Origin: Anabaena lutea FACHB-196
Lineage (GTDB): Bacteria > Cyanobacteriota > Cyanobacteriia > Cyanobacteriales > Nostocaceae
Direction of reading: 5' to 3'
DNA length: 53,769 nucleotides
NCBI RefSeq assembly: GCF_014698305.1
Contig: NZ_JACJST010000033.1
Coordinates: 1-53,769 of the forward strand
Part shown: one piece after another, positions 44,700-53,710 of the stretch
How positions within the stretch are numbered: position 1 is the first letter of the stretch
Layout of the letters: each line of letters opens with the position of its first letter
Made by a program: the position numbers and the translations under genes
The notes under the pieces: model-generated
Databases searched by the model: none
Told to the model about the DNA's origin: nothing
Seen by the model: only the letters and a program-made list of their open reading frames with translations

Positions 44700-47294
44700 T
44701 TAATTGATACCTGCTAGTTGCAGCAGGTTTAATAAATTTTTACTATTGATGAATATATCTTCAGTAAAGTTTTGAGGATAAATAAAATGATGAAGATGCC
44801 AACCAGGGAGAGTTTCACCTGTTAAATAATAGTAATCTAAACCTACTAAATTACTAATCCACCAATAGCAATGATAAACGTAATTTGGTGAAAATAACTC
44901 AATAACTTGAGTTCCCGGTTGGCAAAAGACCAAATTCGTTAAACCGCTACCATGAGGAGAAATAATGACTTCAGCTTGAGAGAATAAAGCAGCTTGTTCT
45001 AATACAGACATTGATTCTAAAATTACTGTTTCAAATCCATAATCTTCAAGTAAATTTAAAATTTCCTCTTCATTTAACAGTCTTCGACTTTTAGCAAGTT
45101 TCCTAGTAATATAAATTCGCTTTTGCGGAGATGTCAATTTGATATATTCTGGTTTCAGAAACTGCTGCTTTAAAAAATCACAAGTCCACTTTGGCATCCA
45201 TGCTACACAACCTGGAAAAGAAGGAACAATTAACTTAGTTGCTTGGATGTGATGAATTTTCTTAATATTAATTTGTTTATCTTCGGGAATTTCTAGTACA
45301 TTTAAAGTTTCTTTTTGAAACGGTAAACGATTATCAACTATAAAGTAATCAATTTCACTAAAATTTATGCCTTTTATTCTTAATAATTCCCATCTGGGTA
45401 AAACATCCAACATCCAATGAAAATAAATGTTGTTTGCAAGTCCAGCTAAAACAGCTACAGTTCCTTCAAGCAAATGAATTGGAGGTAATTTTTGGACAGA
45501 AAATACAGCGTGTTGACTCGGATTTTTATCAGGATGATTAGGGCTTAAAATCGGAAAATCAGGAGAAATATCAGCTAAAAAATGGGATTCATCCGTCATA
45601 ATTGCTGATTGAGTTTGATCTGAACTTAACCAAAATCTGCCTTGAGGAATTGTCGCTACAAATGAAGATGGTAATTTAACTATACTACCAAATCTAAAAC
45701 TAAAATGTATGGAATTATCTAAAGATTTTGGATAATTTAAACTGACATCAATTTCTGGATAAATTTCTACATAATTAGATTGTCCCAAAAGATAATTTTG
45801 TACCCAGTCTTGAGTCGATTCATAAAAATGAGCAGGAGGAGAAATCGGTTGAATTTGGGATAAATCAAGATTTTCAATTAATGTTTTTGTTTTTTCTTGA
45901 TGAATAACGTTGATTAATGTTTCTACAAAAGCAGTAATATCTGAGTGAGTTTCTATAGCTTTTTTTAAAAAATCAATACCCTCTTCTAACTGATTATTTT
46001 TCGCTAAAATAAAACCTAAATAAGCCAAAGTTATAGGAGAATTCGGCTCTTTTTGTAGTTGCTGTTTTAAAATACTAATTGCTTCTTTTATATTCCCACT
46101 TCTAAACAATGCCATTCCTAGTAGGTAATATGATTCAATAAAATTAGGATTAATTGCAATTACTTTTTTTAAGTAAATAATCGCTTGTTGATAATTCTCT
46201 AATTTTAACCAACATTGACTCATTACATAATAAATGTCTTCATGATTATCAATATTCATAATCTTGCTTAACAAAGCCATTGATTCTGTTATTTGATTTT
46301 GCTCTAACAGAATTTTGCTTAATGCTAAGGAGATATCTAAATTTTGTGGATCTATTTCCACAGCTTCCTGGAGTAGTTTATCAGCAATTTCAGGATATTT
46401 AAAATAGATGGTTTGACTTAAATAAAAATACAAGTCACTTTTCTGATTGTGAGGATTATTTATTAAATTTATAAATTCAATTCCCTTTATGTTAGTATTA
46501 CTTAATGTTATTTTTTTAGATTTTAAAATATTTATTAAATCTTGAGCAAATTGACAATCAAGTTGAATAGCTTTGTCTAGATATTCAATTCCTTGATCAA
46601 AATTTCCTATCTGAATCAATGCTAAAGCTAAATCACCATAAGCAGGTGCATAGTCTGCTTGCATTTGGATAGATTTTGCCAAATAATTAATAGCTAAATC
46701 CCACTCTTGAAGGTGGGTATAACAAATGCCAATTTGATAGTATATTAAATTATTTTCTCTACCTAATGAAAGTATATTATGATAGCATTTAATTGCCAAC
46801 TCAAAGTTTTCTAGCTTATACCATATATGGGCTTGATTAAGATAAGCATCAACCGCATCAGGTTGAATTTGAATAACAGTTTGCCAATGTTCAATCGCTG
46901 TGTCTAAATCTCCCTGCATAGCCACAGCATGACCTAAATTATAGTAAACTTCAGCGTTATTGTTGTCCCACTCTAAAATCGCTTCATAAATTCGTTGAGC
47001 TAGTTCAGGTTTGTGTACAGATAAATATTGATGGGCTGTATTGTTTAATATTTCAATAAATTCTTGTAAATCCTGTTCTTGTAAATCAAAATTTGTGTTT
47101 GTGAAAGTCGATAACCAAATTGATTGAGCTTGAGATTCATTTCCTTGTAATAACCAAGATAATCCTAAATACCAATAGAAAGAAACTAAATCAGGAGCCA
47201 AATCAATACATTTTTCATGGAGGCTGATAGCTGCTGAGAAATTTCCTTCTTGCAGATTTAAATCAGCATTATGTTTAAGATGATTAATATCCAT
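44700..47294 (-). CDS. TPR protein fused to a GT61-family glycosyltransferase
   Basis: An 864-residue, probably cytosolic protein. About 12 TPR units occupy residues 1 to about 470, for example YYNLGHAVAMQGDLDTAIEH and PAYGDLALALIQIGNFDQGI. The C-terminal domain (about 500-860) is a GT61/DUF563 glycosyltransferase, with NNIYFHWMLDVLPRWELLR, the QKRIYITRKLAKSRRLLNEE segment, and ISPHGSGLTNLVFCQPGTQV. Such fusions are common in cyanobacteria, and the TPRs may recruit an acceptor protein or complex. The donor sugar is unknown. The gene is alone, convergent with the small ORF at 44.6 kb. Confidence 0.88.
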   Translation of the reverse strand: MDINHLKHNADLNLQEGNFSAAISLHEKCIDLAPDLVSFYWYLGLSWLLQGNESQAQSIWLSTFTNTNFDLQEQDLQEFIEILNNTAHQYLSVHKPELAQRIYEAILEWDNNNAEVYYNLGHAVAMQGDLDTAIEHWQTVIQIQPDAVDAYLNQAHIWYKLENFELAIKCYHNILSLGRENNLIYYQIGICYTHLQEWDLAINYLAKSIQMQADYAPAYGDLALALIQIGNFDQGIEYLDKAIQLDCQFAQDLINILKSKKITLSNTNIKGIEFINLINNPHNQKSDLYFYLSQTIYFKYPEIADKLLQEAVEIDPQNLDISLALSKILLEQNQITESMALLSKIMNIDNHEDIYYVMSQCWLKLENYQQAIIYLKKVIAINPNFIESYYLLGMALFRSGNIKEAISILKQQLQKEPNSPITLAYLGFILAKNNQLEEGIDFLKKAIETHSDITAFVETLINVIHQEKTKTLIENLDLSQIQPISPPAHFYESTQDWVQNYLLGQSNYVEIYPEIDVSLNYPKSLDNSIHFSFRFGSIVKLPSSFVATIPQGRFWLSSDQTQSAIMTDESHFLADISPDFPILSPNHPDKNPSQHAVFSVQKLPPIHLLEGTVAVLAGLANNIYFHWMLDVLPRWELLRIKGINFSEIDYFIVDNRLPFQKETLNVLEIPEDKQINIKKIHHIQATKLIVPSFPGCVAWMPKWTCDFLKQQFLKPEYIKLTSPQKRIYITRKLAKSRRLLNEEEILNLLEDYGFETVILESMSVLEQAALFSQAEVIISPHGSGLTNLVFCQPGTQVIELFSPNYVYHCYWWISNLVGLDYYYLTGETLPGWHLHHFIYPQNFTEDIFINSKNLLNLLQLAGIN

Positions 47295-47624
47295 TTATTT
47301 AACTATATAAGAATAATATTTGATTTTTTTGTTCACGTAGCTTGGCGTTAACCAAAGTGGCCTGCACTCTGCGCTGAAAAAACTTATAGCATTTCCTAGT
47401 CTAATGAAGTACAAAATTATCTGCGTTTAATTATTACTGTTTGTACCTCATGACAATGGGAATTGCTATAGCCCTCTTCTGTCACTTTGCTGATCAAAAA
47501 AACTCTCCGCTTCAGCCCTAGTCATAAGTATATCTCTAGCAACCAGCGAAGCTAACCACCAGACACGATATGATTGGTATGATTTTTTGGTTTTATCTAA
47601 AATAAAGATTTGGGAATCAGCCTT
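47295..47624. other. Divergent gap between the TPR-GT61 and ROK genes
   Basis: Upstream of both flanking genes and presumably carrying both promoters. No gene, RNA or conserved operator recognised. Confidence 0.4.
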
Positions 47625-48539
47625 GTGCAGCAAGTAATTGGTATTGATTTGGGGGGAACAGCGATTAAGCTGGGGCGTTTTACAGCAGATGGTACTTGTT
47701 TACAATCTTTAACGGTAGCAACTCCCCAACCTGCAACACCGACAGCGGTAATGATGCAGATGGTAGATGCGATAGCTACGCTGACCGAAGGTATCGCTCA
47801 AATTGACCCAGATAATCAAACTATAGCTATAGGTGTGGGAACTCCTGGCCCTGCTGACGCAACTGGACGCATTGCTAAAGTTGCCATTAACCTCTCTGGA
47901 TGGCATGATGTTCCCTTAGCAGATTGGTTAGAAGCCAAAACTGGTAAACCAACCATCCTCGCTAATGATGCTAACTGTGCAGGGTTGGGGGAAGCTTGGT
48001 TAGGTGCCGGTCGTCACTTTCAAAATCTGATTCTCCTGACTTTAGGGACTGGGGTTGGTGGTGCAATTATTCTCGATGGTAAATTGTTTGTCGGACATCA
48101 AGGCGCAGCCGGAGAATTAGGTTTAATCACCTTAAATCCTCATGGGTCAATGTGTAATAGTGGTAATCAAGGTTCTTTAGAACAGTATGCGTCGGTGACA
48201 GCTATTCGTCGCCGTACTGGTAAAGAACCAGCAGAATTAGGCGCACTTGCTCAAGCTGGAGATGCTGAAGCTTTGAGTTTTTGGCAAGAATATGGCAGAG
48301 ACTTGGGAATTGGTTTAACGAGTTTAATTTATGTACTTACACCACAAGCAATTATTATTGGTGGTGGTATCAGTGCTAGTTTTGACTTTTTTTTACCAGC
48401 TGTGCAGGCAGAAATTGAAAAGCGGGTTTTACCTACATCGCGTCTAGGTTTACAAATTTTGCCCGCAGAACTTGGTAACTCAGCAGGAATGGCAGGTGCA
48501 GCTAAATTAGCAATGACATTGTCTGCGGTTAAAAGCTGA
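47625..48539 (+). CDS. ROK-family sugar kinase (glucokinase-like)
   Basis: ATP-dependent sugar kinase of 304 residues. The phosphate-1 loop VIGIDLGGTAIKLGRF is at the N terminus. GVGTPGPAD and NDANCAGLGEAWLGAG (catalytic Asp) follow, then LTLGTGVGGAIILDG and GELGLITLN. The ROK zinc motif is altered: CNSGNQGSLE has Ser where classical CxCGxxGCxE has the second and third Cys, so zinc is probably not bound there. Glucose is the likely substrate. GTG 47625 is chosen as the start; TTG 47610 is in frame. The 3' end lies within a tandem repeat shared with the end of the convergent DUF3370 gene. Confidence 0.92.
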   Translation: MQQVIGIDLGGTAIKLGRFTADGTCLQSLTVATPQPATPTAVMMQMVDAIATLTEGIAQIDPDNQTIAIGVGTPGPADATGRIAKVAINLSGWHDVPLADWLEAKTGKPTILANDANCAGLGEAWLGAGRHFQNLILLTLGTGVGGAIILDGKLFVGHQGAAGELGLITLNPHGSMCNSGNQGSLEQYASVTAIRRRTGKEPAELGALAQAGDAEALSFWQEYGRDLGIGLTSLIYVLTPQAIIIGGGISASFDFFLPAVQAEIEKRVLPTSRLGLQILPAELGNSAGMAGAAKLAMTLSAVKS

Positions 48540-48760
48540 TAATTTCACTTATTTTCAGGTTGAGTAGGGTGGGTTAAGACGGTAGTCCGTAACCCACCAT
48601 AAATAATCTCCTCTTTAAAATTGTCTAAAGCTGATAATTTCACTTAATTTTCAGGTCGAGTAGGGTGGGTTAAGACGGTAGTCCGTAACCCACCATAAAT
48701 AATCTCCTCTTTAAAATTGTCTGCGGTTAAAAGCTGATAATTTTACTTATTTTCAGCTTG
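48518..48760. repeat. Tandem triplication between convergent gene ends, with hairpins
   Basis: Units begin at 48518, 48621 and 48716 with ATTGTCT. Units 1 and 2 (103 and 95 bp) are nearly identical; unit 3 is partial. The first unit starts in the last codons of the ROK gene and the third ends in the last codons of the DUF3370 gene. Each full unit holds GGTGGGTTA...TAACCCACC (48568-48598 and 48664-48694), a likely two-way terminator. Confidence 0.9.
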
Positions 48761-50110
48761 AGTTGAAACAGTTAAAACTTGAGGTGGTGAAGCATCTGGA
48801 GGATAGAGAAAGTCTACTTCTACTAAAGAGCGATCGCCTGACTTCATATTTAATGATACTAATGGTTTCCCTTGTTGACCTCTGGTTTGCACTAAATGTA
48901 CAAATTCAGTTTTTGGTTTACCTTGGTCATCTTGATAACGTACTCGCACTGTTCCTCGAAAGAAGACTTGACGCGCTGCTGTGGTGAAAAAGCGTAGTCC
49001 TGATTTATTCAACTGATCTTCTTTGATGGGAGTTTGCACCGACACAGTTACAGTTTGCTGTTTTTGAGTTGTATTGTATAAAGGCAACCTGAGACTATAC
49101 TGAATTCCATAATTGCCATGAGCGCGATAAGCCGTATCAGGATAGCGGACTAACATAGATGCGCTTTGAATTTGACCAGTACCAAACGTGCCACCATGCA
49201 GTGTGCTTAAAGGGTAAGAAAAAGCTTGACCGGGTTGAGGAATTGTCAAATAATTAACTTTAGGATTATCGACTAAGAGCGATCGCCATTGAGAACCACT
49301 CGCTACACCTGCTACCCTTCCATAAATTCTTGGTTTACCAGTTTCTTCAAGGGGAGTTGGGACTTTATCTCTGGGTGTAGATAATTCACCGTTATCTAAT
49401 AAATTTTGCCACTCTGCTAAATTTGGCGCACGTTCACTACCATCAGCACTTGTCTGTGCAAACATAGCTAAACTAGCTGCATAAACAGTTCCATTACTCG
49501 ACAAGCGCATAAATGTAGATCGACCATTCAGTGGCGGTGTCAATCCTTGCACGGGAATTGGTAGATTTAATAACATCTGACTTTCCCCTGGAGGAATAAC
49601 AATTTGAGCCGGGAAAATTGCTTGTCTTCTTCCTCTTAGCACATCAGACATCACCCGACTACCAGGGCCTGCAAAAACTGTACCTGCATTATTGGGCAGA
49701 AAAGAATCTAACTGAATAAATGGTGCATCTGGTTGACTTAAATAACTTGCTGCTTGCAATATATTGACTTTCACTGGTTTAGCACCAGGGTTATGCAACA
49801 TTATTCCCTGGTAAAGAGAACGTAAATTTTCCGGTGGTTCTGCTTTGGCAACATGATGAGCAAAGATATCAAACCTTCCCCGAAAAGGAAAATTTAAATG
49901 TGCCGTTGGTACTTTTTTCCCATTTCCTGGAAAGGTAGAAAGTAAAATTCCTTCTTTTAAAACCAATTCTGGGCTATTGCTATTAAATACTGGCACATTA
50001 TCTAACTGCCCTGGTAAAGGACGAACTTCTTGTGGTTGTACCACTTCTTCCGGTGGTGGTGTGGCTGGAGTTGCTTGCGCGAGAGTCAAACCGAGTAATA
50101 GTGGCAACAT
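48743..50110 (-). CDS. DUF3370 family exported protein
   Basis: A 455-residue protein with a short signal peptide (MLPLLLGLTLAQATPATPPP) and a mature part starting at about 16. The VRPLPGQLDNVPVFNSNSPE opening and NFPFRGRFDIFAHHVAKAE are typical of DUF3370, a family found in cyanobacteria, from memory. The mature region is beta-rich, with no enzymatic motif that I can see. It probably acts in the periplasm or at the cell surface. The neighbouring pyroglutamyl-peptidase-like gene ends 39 bp upstream on the same strand, so they may be cotranscribed. The last codons are part of the triplicated repeat. Confidence 0.88.
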   Translation of the reverse strand: MLPLLLGLTLAQATPATPPPEEVVQPQEVRPLPGQLDNVPVFNSNSPELVLKEGILLSTFPGNGKKVPTAHLNFPFRGRFDIFAHHVAKAEPPENLRSLYQGIMLHNPGAKPVKVNILQAASYLSQPDAPFIQLDSFLPNNAGTVFAGPGSRVMSDVLRGRRQAIFPAQIVIPPGESQMLLNLPIPVQGLTPPLNGRSTFMRLSSNGTVYAASLAMFAQTSADGSERAPNLAEWQNLLDNGELSTPRDKVPTPLEETGKPRIYGRVAGVASGSQWRSLLVDNPKVNYLTIPQPGQAFSYPLSTLHGGTFGTGQIQSASMLVRYPDTAYRAHGNYGIQYSLRLPLYNTTQKQQTVTVSVQTPIKEDQLNKSGLRFFTTAARQVFFRGTVRVRYQDDQGKPKTEFVHLVQTRGQQGKPLVSLNMKSGDRSLVEVDFLYPPDASPPQVLTVSTQAENK

Positions 50111-50149
50111 AATACAGAGGAAAATTTTTCTAAAAAGACGCTGACAACC

Positions 50150-50713
50150 CTACACAAGTGCCAGTTGATTAATGATTAAAACAAAATCAGCAAGAATGCC
50201 TATCAAATTTTCTTGATTCAAAATTGGAACATGAACAAAGATGCAAGGAATGGGGAGTTGAGATTGACTCAGGTAGTCCAACACTGAATGATAAAGACCT
50301 TCGCACACAAATTTACCACAGTCATAGCTAATCTCAACTGCCTTTGTCCCAGCTACTAATTGTTCAACATCAACAGTAGTTTGCAAAGTTGTTTGCCAAA
50401 AACTTTCTGCACAATCTAGAGATGAGATATCCGTAGACTGTACAGACACGATACGAGCAATGACTTCGATACTTAATTGTGTACGACTTGCTGCCATGCC
50501 ACAACAAATAACGTAATCTGGTTTAAGTTCATTGATTTTGGCAATGACGCGAGAACTAGCAAGCTGAACATCTACAGGTAGTCGGCGCAAAAAAAATAAA
50601 TCATGAGGGAGACAAGCCATTTTGGCTAATTCGAGTAACAAATCATCAGAAGAATTTGACTGTTGTTCACTCAGCCAAGTGTCAAAAGAAGTTAATAGTA
50701 TTTTTTTCTGCAT
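50150..50713 (-). CDS. Pyroglutamyl-peptidase I (C15)-like protein
   Basis: A 187-residue protein related to cysteine peptidase family C15, which removes N-terminal pyroglutamate. The triad is recognisable: a glutamate in QLSIEVIARI after CCGMAASRT, the nucleophile Cys in SYDCGKFVCEGLYHSVL and the histidine in CIFVHVPIL. Compared with classical enzymes it is shorter, and the N-terminal substrate loop (normally GFxPFxxxxxNPS) reads TSFDTWLSEQQSNSSDD, so specificity may differ. It lies upstream of the DUF3370 gene and diverges from hisH. Confidence 0.78.
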   Translation of the reverse strand: MQKKILLTSFDTWLSEQQSNSSDDLLLELAKMACLPHDLFFLRRLPVDVQLASSRVIAKINELKPDYVICCGMAASRTQLSIEVIARIVSVQSTDISSLDCAESFWQTTLQTTVDVEQLVAGTKAVEISYDCGKFVCEGLYHSVLDYLSQSQLPIPCIFVHVPILNQENLIGILADFVLIINQLALV

Positions 50714-50782
50714 AATAAATATTAATTAGAATTAGAATATAAATGAAATGCCCTCCCTAATAAATTTACAAGGAGCAGGTAA

Positions 50783-51418
50783 ATGCCAGTAATTGCAGTC
50801 GTAGATTACGATATGGGAAATTTGCACTCAGTCTGCAAAGGTTTAGAAAAAGCTGGGGCAACTCCTAAAGTAACTTATTCTGCCAAGGAATTAGAACAAG
50901 CAGATGCAATAGTTCTGCCAGGAGTGGGAGCATTTGATCCCGCAGTGCAACATCTACGATCGCGTAGTTTAGAACAACCGATTAAAGATGCGATCGCATC
51001 TGGTAAACCTTTCTTAGGCATTTGTCTAGGACTGCAAATTTTGTTTGAATACAGCGACGAAGGGACTCAACCAGGACTAGGAATTGTGCGCGGAAAAGTG
51101 CGGAGATTTCGCTCAGAACCAAGTATTGCTATTCCCCACATGGGTTGGAATCAACTGCAACTTACTCAGCCAAAAAGCATTTTGTGGGAACATTTACCTT
51201 CCCAACCTTGGGTTTATTTTGTCCATTCCTACTATGTTGACCCCATTGATCCGCAAATTAAAGCAGCAACAGTCACTCATGGTAATCAAACTGTCACAGC
51301 TGCTATTGCTTATGAAAACCTCATGGCAGTCCAATTTCATCCCGAAAAATCCTCTAATATAGGATTGCAAGTTTTATCTAATTTTGTGGCTCAAGTCCGC
51401 GAAAAGATTCCTGCTTAA
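50783..51418 (+). CDS. hisH: Imidazole glycerol phosphate synthase glutaminase subunit
   Basis: Glutamine amidotransferase subunit that supplies ammonia to HisF in histidine synthesis; 211 residues, normal length. The N terminus IAVVDYDMGNLHSVCKGLEK and the oxyanion strand VLPGVGAFD are typical. The nucleophile elbow FLGICLGLQILFE holds the catalytic Cys, and the His-Glu pair is in AVQFHPEKSS. An AAGGAG lies six bases before the ATG. hisF is not adjacent, as usual in cyanobacteria. Confidence 0.97.
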   Translation: MPVIAVVDYDMGNLHSVCKGLEKAGATPKVTYSAKELEQADAIVLPGVGAFDPAVQHLRSRSLEQPIKDAIASGKPFLGICLGLQILFEYSDEGTQPGLGIVRGKVRRFRSEPSIAIPHMGWNQLQLTQPKSILWEHLPSQPWVYFVHSYYVDPIDPQIKAATVTHGNQTVTAAIAYENLMAVQFHPEKSSNIGLQVLSNFVAQVREKIPA

Positions 51419-51481
51419 TAAAAATTTGCAATTTTATTAGTTGTCTAAAACTCACAACCAATGACCAAAGACTAATAGCTA

Positions 51482-52042
51482 ATGAGTCTGAGAATTTACG
51501 GGAATCGACTGCTTAAAACTTTACCAGGGCAAGAAACCAGACCTACCAGTGCGCGAGTACGGGGGGCAGTTTTTAATATTTGGCAAGGGAAAATTGATGG
51601 TTGTTGCTGGCTGGATTTGTGCGCCGGTAGCGGTTCAATGGGGGCAGAGGCTTTATGTAGGGGAGCTAGATTGGTCGTAGGAATTGAACAATCTAGTAAA
51701 GCCTGTGCAATGATCAAACAAAACTGGCAGTTAGTAGCTAATAACGACCAAAAATTTGAGGTATTGCGAGGAAATGTACTCCAGCAGTTAAAAAACTTAT
51801 CTGGTAAGCAATTTGACAAAATCTATTTTGATCCGCCCTATGCCAGTGGGTTATATCAGCCAGTTTTAGAAGCGATCTCTCATTATCAAATTTTAGATCC
51901 TGATGGAGAAATAGCCGTTGAACATCGTCCTCAAGCTTGGGAACCACCACAAATCCCTAATTGGCAAATCTCCCATCAAAAAGTTTATGGCAATACAGCG
52001 CTAACTTTTTACAGAACTATGGAATTAGAAGAGATGGAGTGA
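51482..52042 (+). CDS. rsmD: 16S rRNA (guanine966-N2)-methyltransferase
   Basis: RsmD-type SAM-dependent methyltransferase that modifies G966 of 16S rRNA; 186 residues. RIYGNRLLKTLPGQETRPTS and RVRGAVFNIW form the RNA-binding start. The SAM loop is WLDLCAGSGSMGAEALCRGA, and the catalytic DPPY motif is in IYFDPPYASGLYQ. The start lies in a short ACTAATAGCTAATG repeat-like leader with no Shine-Dalgarno sequence, 63 bp after hisH. Family membership is clear; rRNA target is by family knowledge. Confidence 0.94.
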   Translation: MSLRIYGNRLLKTLPGQETRPTSARVRGAVFNIWQGKIDGCCWLDLCAGSGSMGAEALCRGARLVVGIEQSSKACAMIKQNWQLVANNDQKFEVLRGNVLQQLKNLSGKQFDKIYFDPPYASGLYQPVLEAISHYQILDPDGEIAVEHRPQAWEPPQIPNWQISHQKVYGNTALTFYRTMELEEME

Positions 52043-52124
52043 TGGGGTACTAGGTTGATAGGATTCCAATTCTTTCTAACTCCCCACCACTCACAACTCA
52101 GGACTCAATACTCAGCACTCAGCT

Positions 52125-52238
52125 TTAGCCTCCCAATTCGTTGGGGCGCTTATATTGCCTATAAGCAGCATAAAACAGTCCGCTAAGGGTGACGAAAATC
52201 AGACCCAACACAATACCTGAGAGCAGGGGTTCAACCAC
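52125..52238 (-). CDS. petG: Cytochrome b6f complex subunit 5 (PetG)
   Basis: A 37-residue single-helix subunit of the cytochrome b6f complex, needed for its assembly. The translation [20 protein letters not shown] followed by [16 protein letters not shown] matches PetG end to end. The start is GTG 52236-52238, with AGGAG seven bases upstream, which settles the start. The gene is monocistronic and divergent from the cytM-like gene, with 209 bp between them. Confidence 0.96.
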   Translation of the reverse strand: MVEPLLSGIVLGLIFVTLSGLFYAAYRQYKRPNELGG

Positions 52239-52447
52239 TGTAAATCTCCTCTTTGCAATTATTCAACATTCGTTTCCTGTTTTTGATTTTACCAAATCCA
52301 GCATCAATCCCGCGCCCTATGATGTTTTTGGAATCTAAATACTATATAAAAATCATTATCTGTACTTGCAGACACAATCAAGAACTTTTAAGCTATGTGT
52401 AGGAAACGAAAAGTTTTTTGTACACCTAGACTGTAACAGCAACCCTT

Positions 52448-52822
52448 TTGGATAACCAGCTTACCAAACCTGAATCAAAGTTTCAGTGGATCGTTTTGTC
52501 GGCTTTGGCGATACTCATAGTAATCCCTTTGACCATTCTTGGTGTTCAGATGGCTCAAGCCTCCGATCCATATGTCAAGAATGTCCTATCGCTGATAGGA
52601 AACCCCCGACAGGGAAAGGCTATCTTTCAAATCAACTGTGCTGGATGTCACGGTTTAGAAGCAGATGGACTAGTAGGTCCAAGCTTACAAGCTGTCCCCA
52701 AGCGTAAATCTCGATATGGGTTAATTCACCAAGTGATTAGTGGTGAAACACCTCCTATGCCAAAATTCCAGCCCAGCGCCCAAGAAATGGCAGACCTTTT
52801 GAGCTATTTGGAACGTCTTTGA
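52448..52822 (+). CDS. cytM: Membrane-anchored c-type cytochrome (CytM-like)
   Basis: Monohaem cytochrome c of 124 residues. An N-terminal helix (about 14-37, FQWIVLSALAILIVIPLTIL) is likely an uncleaved anchor. The haem site is CAGCH in INCAGCHGLEADGLVGPSL, and the axial Met is in TPPMPKFQPS. The layout and MADLLSYLERL end match cytochrome cM, a cyanobacterial protein linked to tuning photosynthesis against respiration. The start is TTG, with no Shine-Dalgarno sequence and no ATG nearby, so the exact start is uncertain. It diverges from petG. Confidence 0.85.
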   Translation: MDNQLTKPESKFQWIVLSALAILIVIPLTILGVQMAQASDPYVKNVLSLIGNPRQGKAIFQINCAGCHGLEADGLVGPSLQAVPKRKSRYGLIHQVISGETPPMPKFQPSAQEMADLLSYLERL

Positions 52823-53041
52823 ATGTTAGTACAAATTAACAATGATAATCAGAAAAATGCTTTCATACCACTATCAGTCCTGACAGATGGAATGTTGAAT
52901 TTTTAATTTGGAATTAGAAAACTTTGCTTTTAGACTTTTTTGAAAGCCGAGGAGCGTGGAGTTAACGCACCTGTGCTAATTTTCAGCGCTCCTTTACACC
53001 TTAGTTTATATTAATCTGCATTTTGAATTGCAGTAATAGGT

Positions 53042-53512
53042 TTAACTTAGTTTGAGCGTACATTCAAGAATCAATTTTTGATTCACCAAGGAATAAGGTT
53101 GAATTTTTAATGCTTGTTGAAAAGCTTCGATAGCTTCACTATACTTTCCCAGTGCTGCATAACACAACCCCATACCGTGAAGTGCGCCAAAATGCACTGG
53201 ATTTAACTCGACAACCATCTGGCAGTCATCTAGCGATTTTTTATAATTGCCTATACTATAGTAGAGAAAAGCTCTTCGATTCCAAGCTTCAGCGAAATCT
53301 GCTTGTATGCTTATCAATTCAGTTAGTATTTTTTCAGCGGATATCATCTCCCCTGCATCAATCAACTTTTGACTGTGGTCAATTTTTTCCAGTCCATATA
53401 TACCTTTTTGCTGAAACCAAAGCCGCCAAATTTTTCGAGTCGCTTGCTCACGGACTATAGAATCAGGATTTTTCAAGTCGTCAAGTAGGGAATTGATAGA
53501 TAAAGAATCCAT
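53042..53512 (-). CDS. Small tetratricopeptide-repeat protein
   Basis: A 156-residue soluble protein. The N-terminal third (LLDDLKNPDSIVREQATRKI) resembles a HEAT-type helix pair. Two to three TPR units follow (about 60-150), such as AWNRRAFLYYSIGNYKKSLD and LHGMGLCYAALGKYSEAIEA. It is probably a protein-binding module; no partner is evident. It lies alone between the cytM-like gene and an rRNA operon end. An ATG at 53512 is the only good start. Confidence 0.82.
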   Translation of the reverse strand: MDSLSINSLLDDLKNPDSIVREQATRKIWRLWFQQKGIYGLEKIDHSQKLIDAGEMISAEKILTELISIQADFAEAWNRRAFLYYSIGNYKKSLDDCQMVVELNPVHFGALHGMGLCYAALGKYSEAIEAFQQALKIQPYSLVNQKLILECTLKLS

Positions 53513-53658
53513 GAATTTCAGATAGGTAGGTTTATCTTAGGAACAACTTTTGCACAAGATTATCTCCTAAGATGGACGTAAAGTCATCCTTGAATTCTCT
53601 TAAGTTAATTAAGAATTTTTCGTGCTATGTTTTGCTGGGAATAAAAGTGAGAATGTTA

Positions 53659-53698
53659 AAAAACAAAACCCCCCCGGTGTGAAGGGGGAGGGGGGTTT
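53659..53698 (-). terminator. Rho-independent terminator of the rRNA operon
   Basis: On the minus strand AAACCCCCC pairs with GGGGGGTTT around a C-rich, TTCACACC-bearing middle, then runs into TTTTGTTTTTT. A strong GC stem with a T-run about 12 bp after the 5S rRNA end fits the end of an rrn operon. Confidence 0.85.
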
Positions 53699-53710
53699 GT
53701 GGTAAGAATA

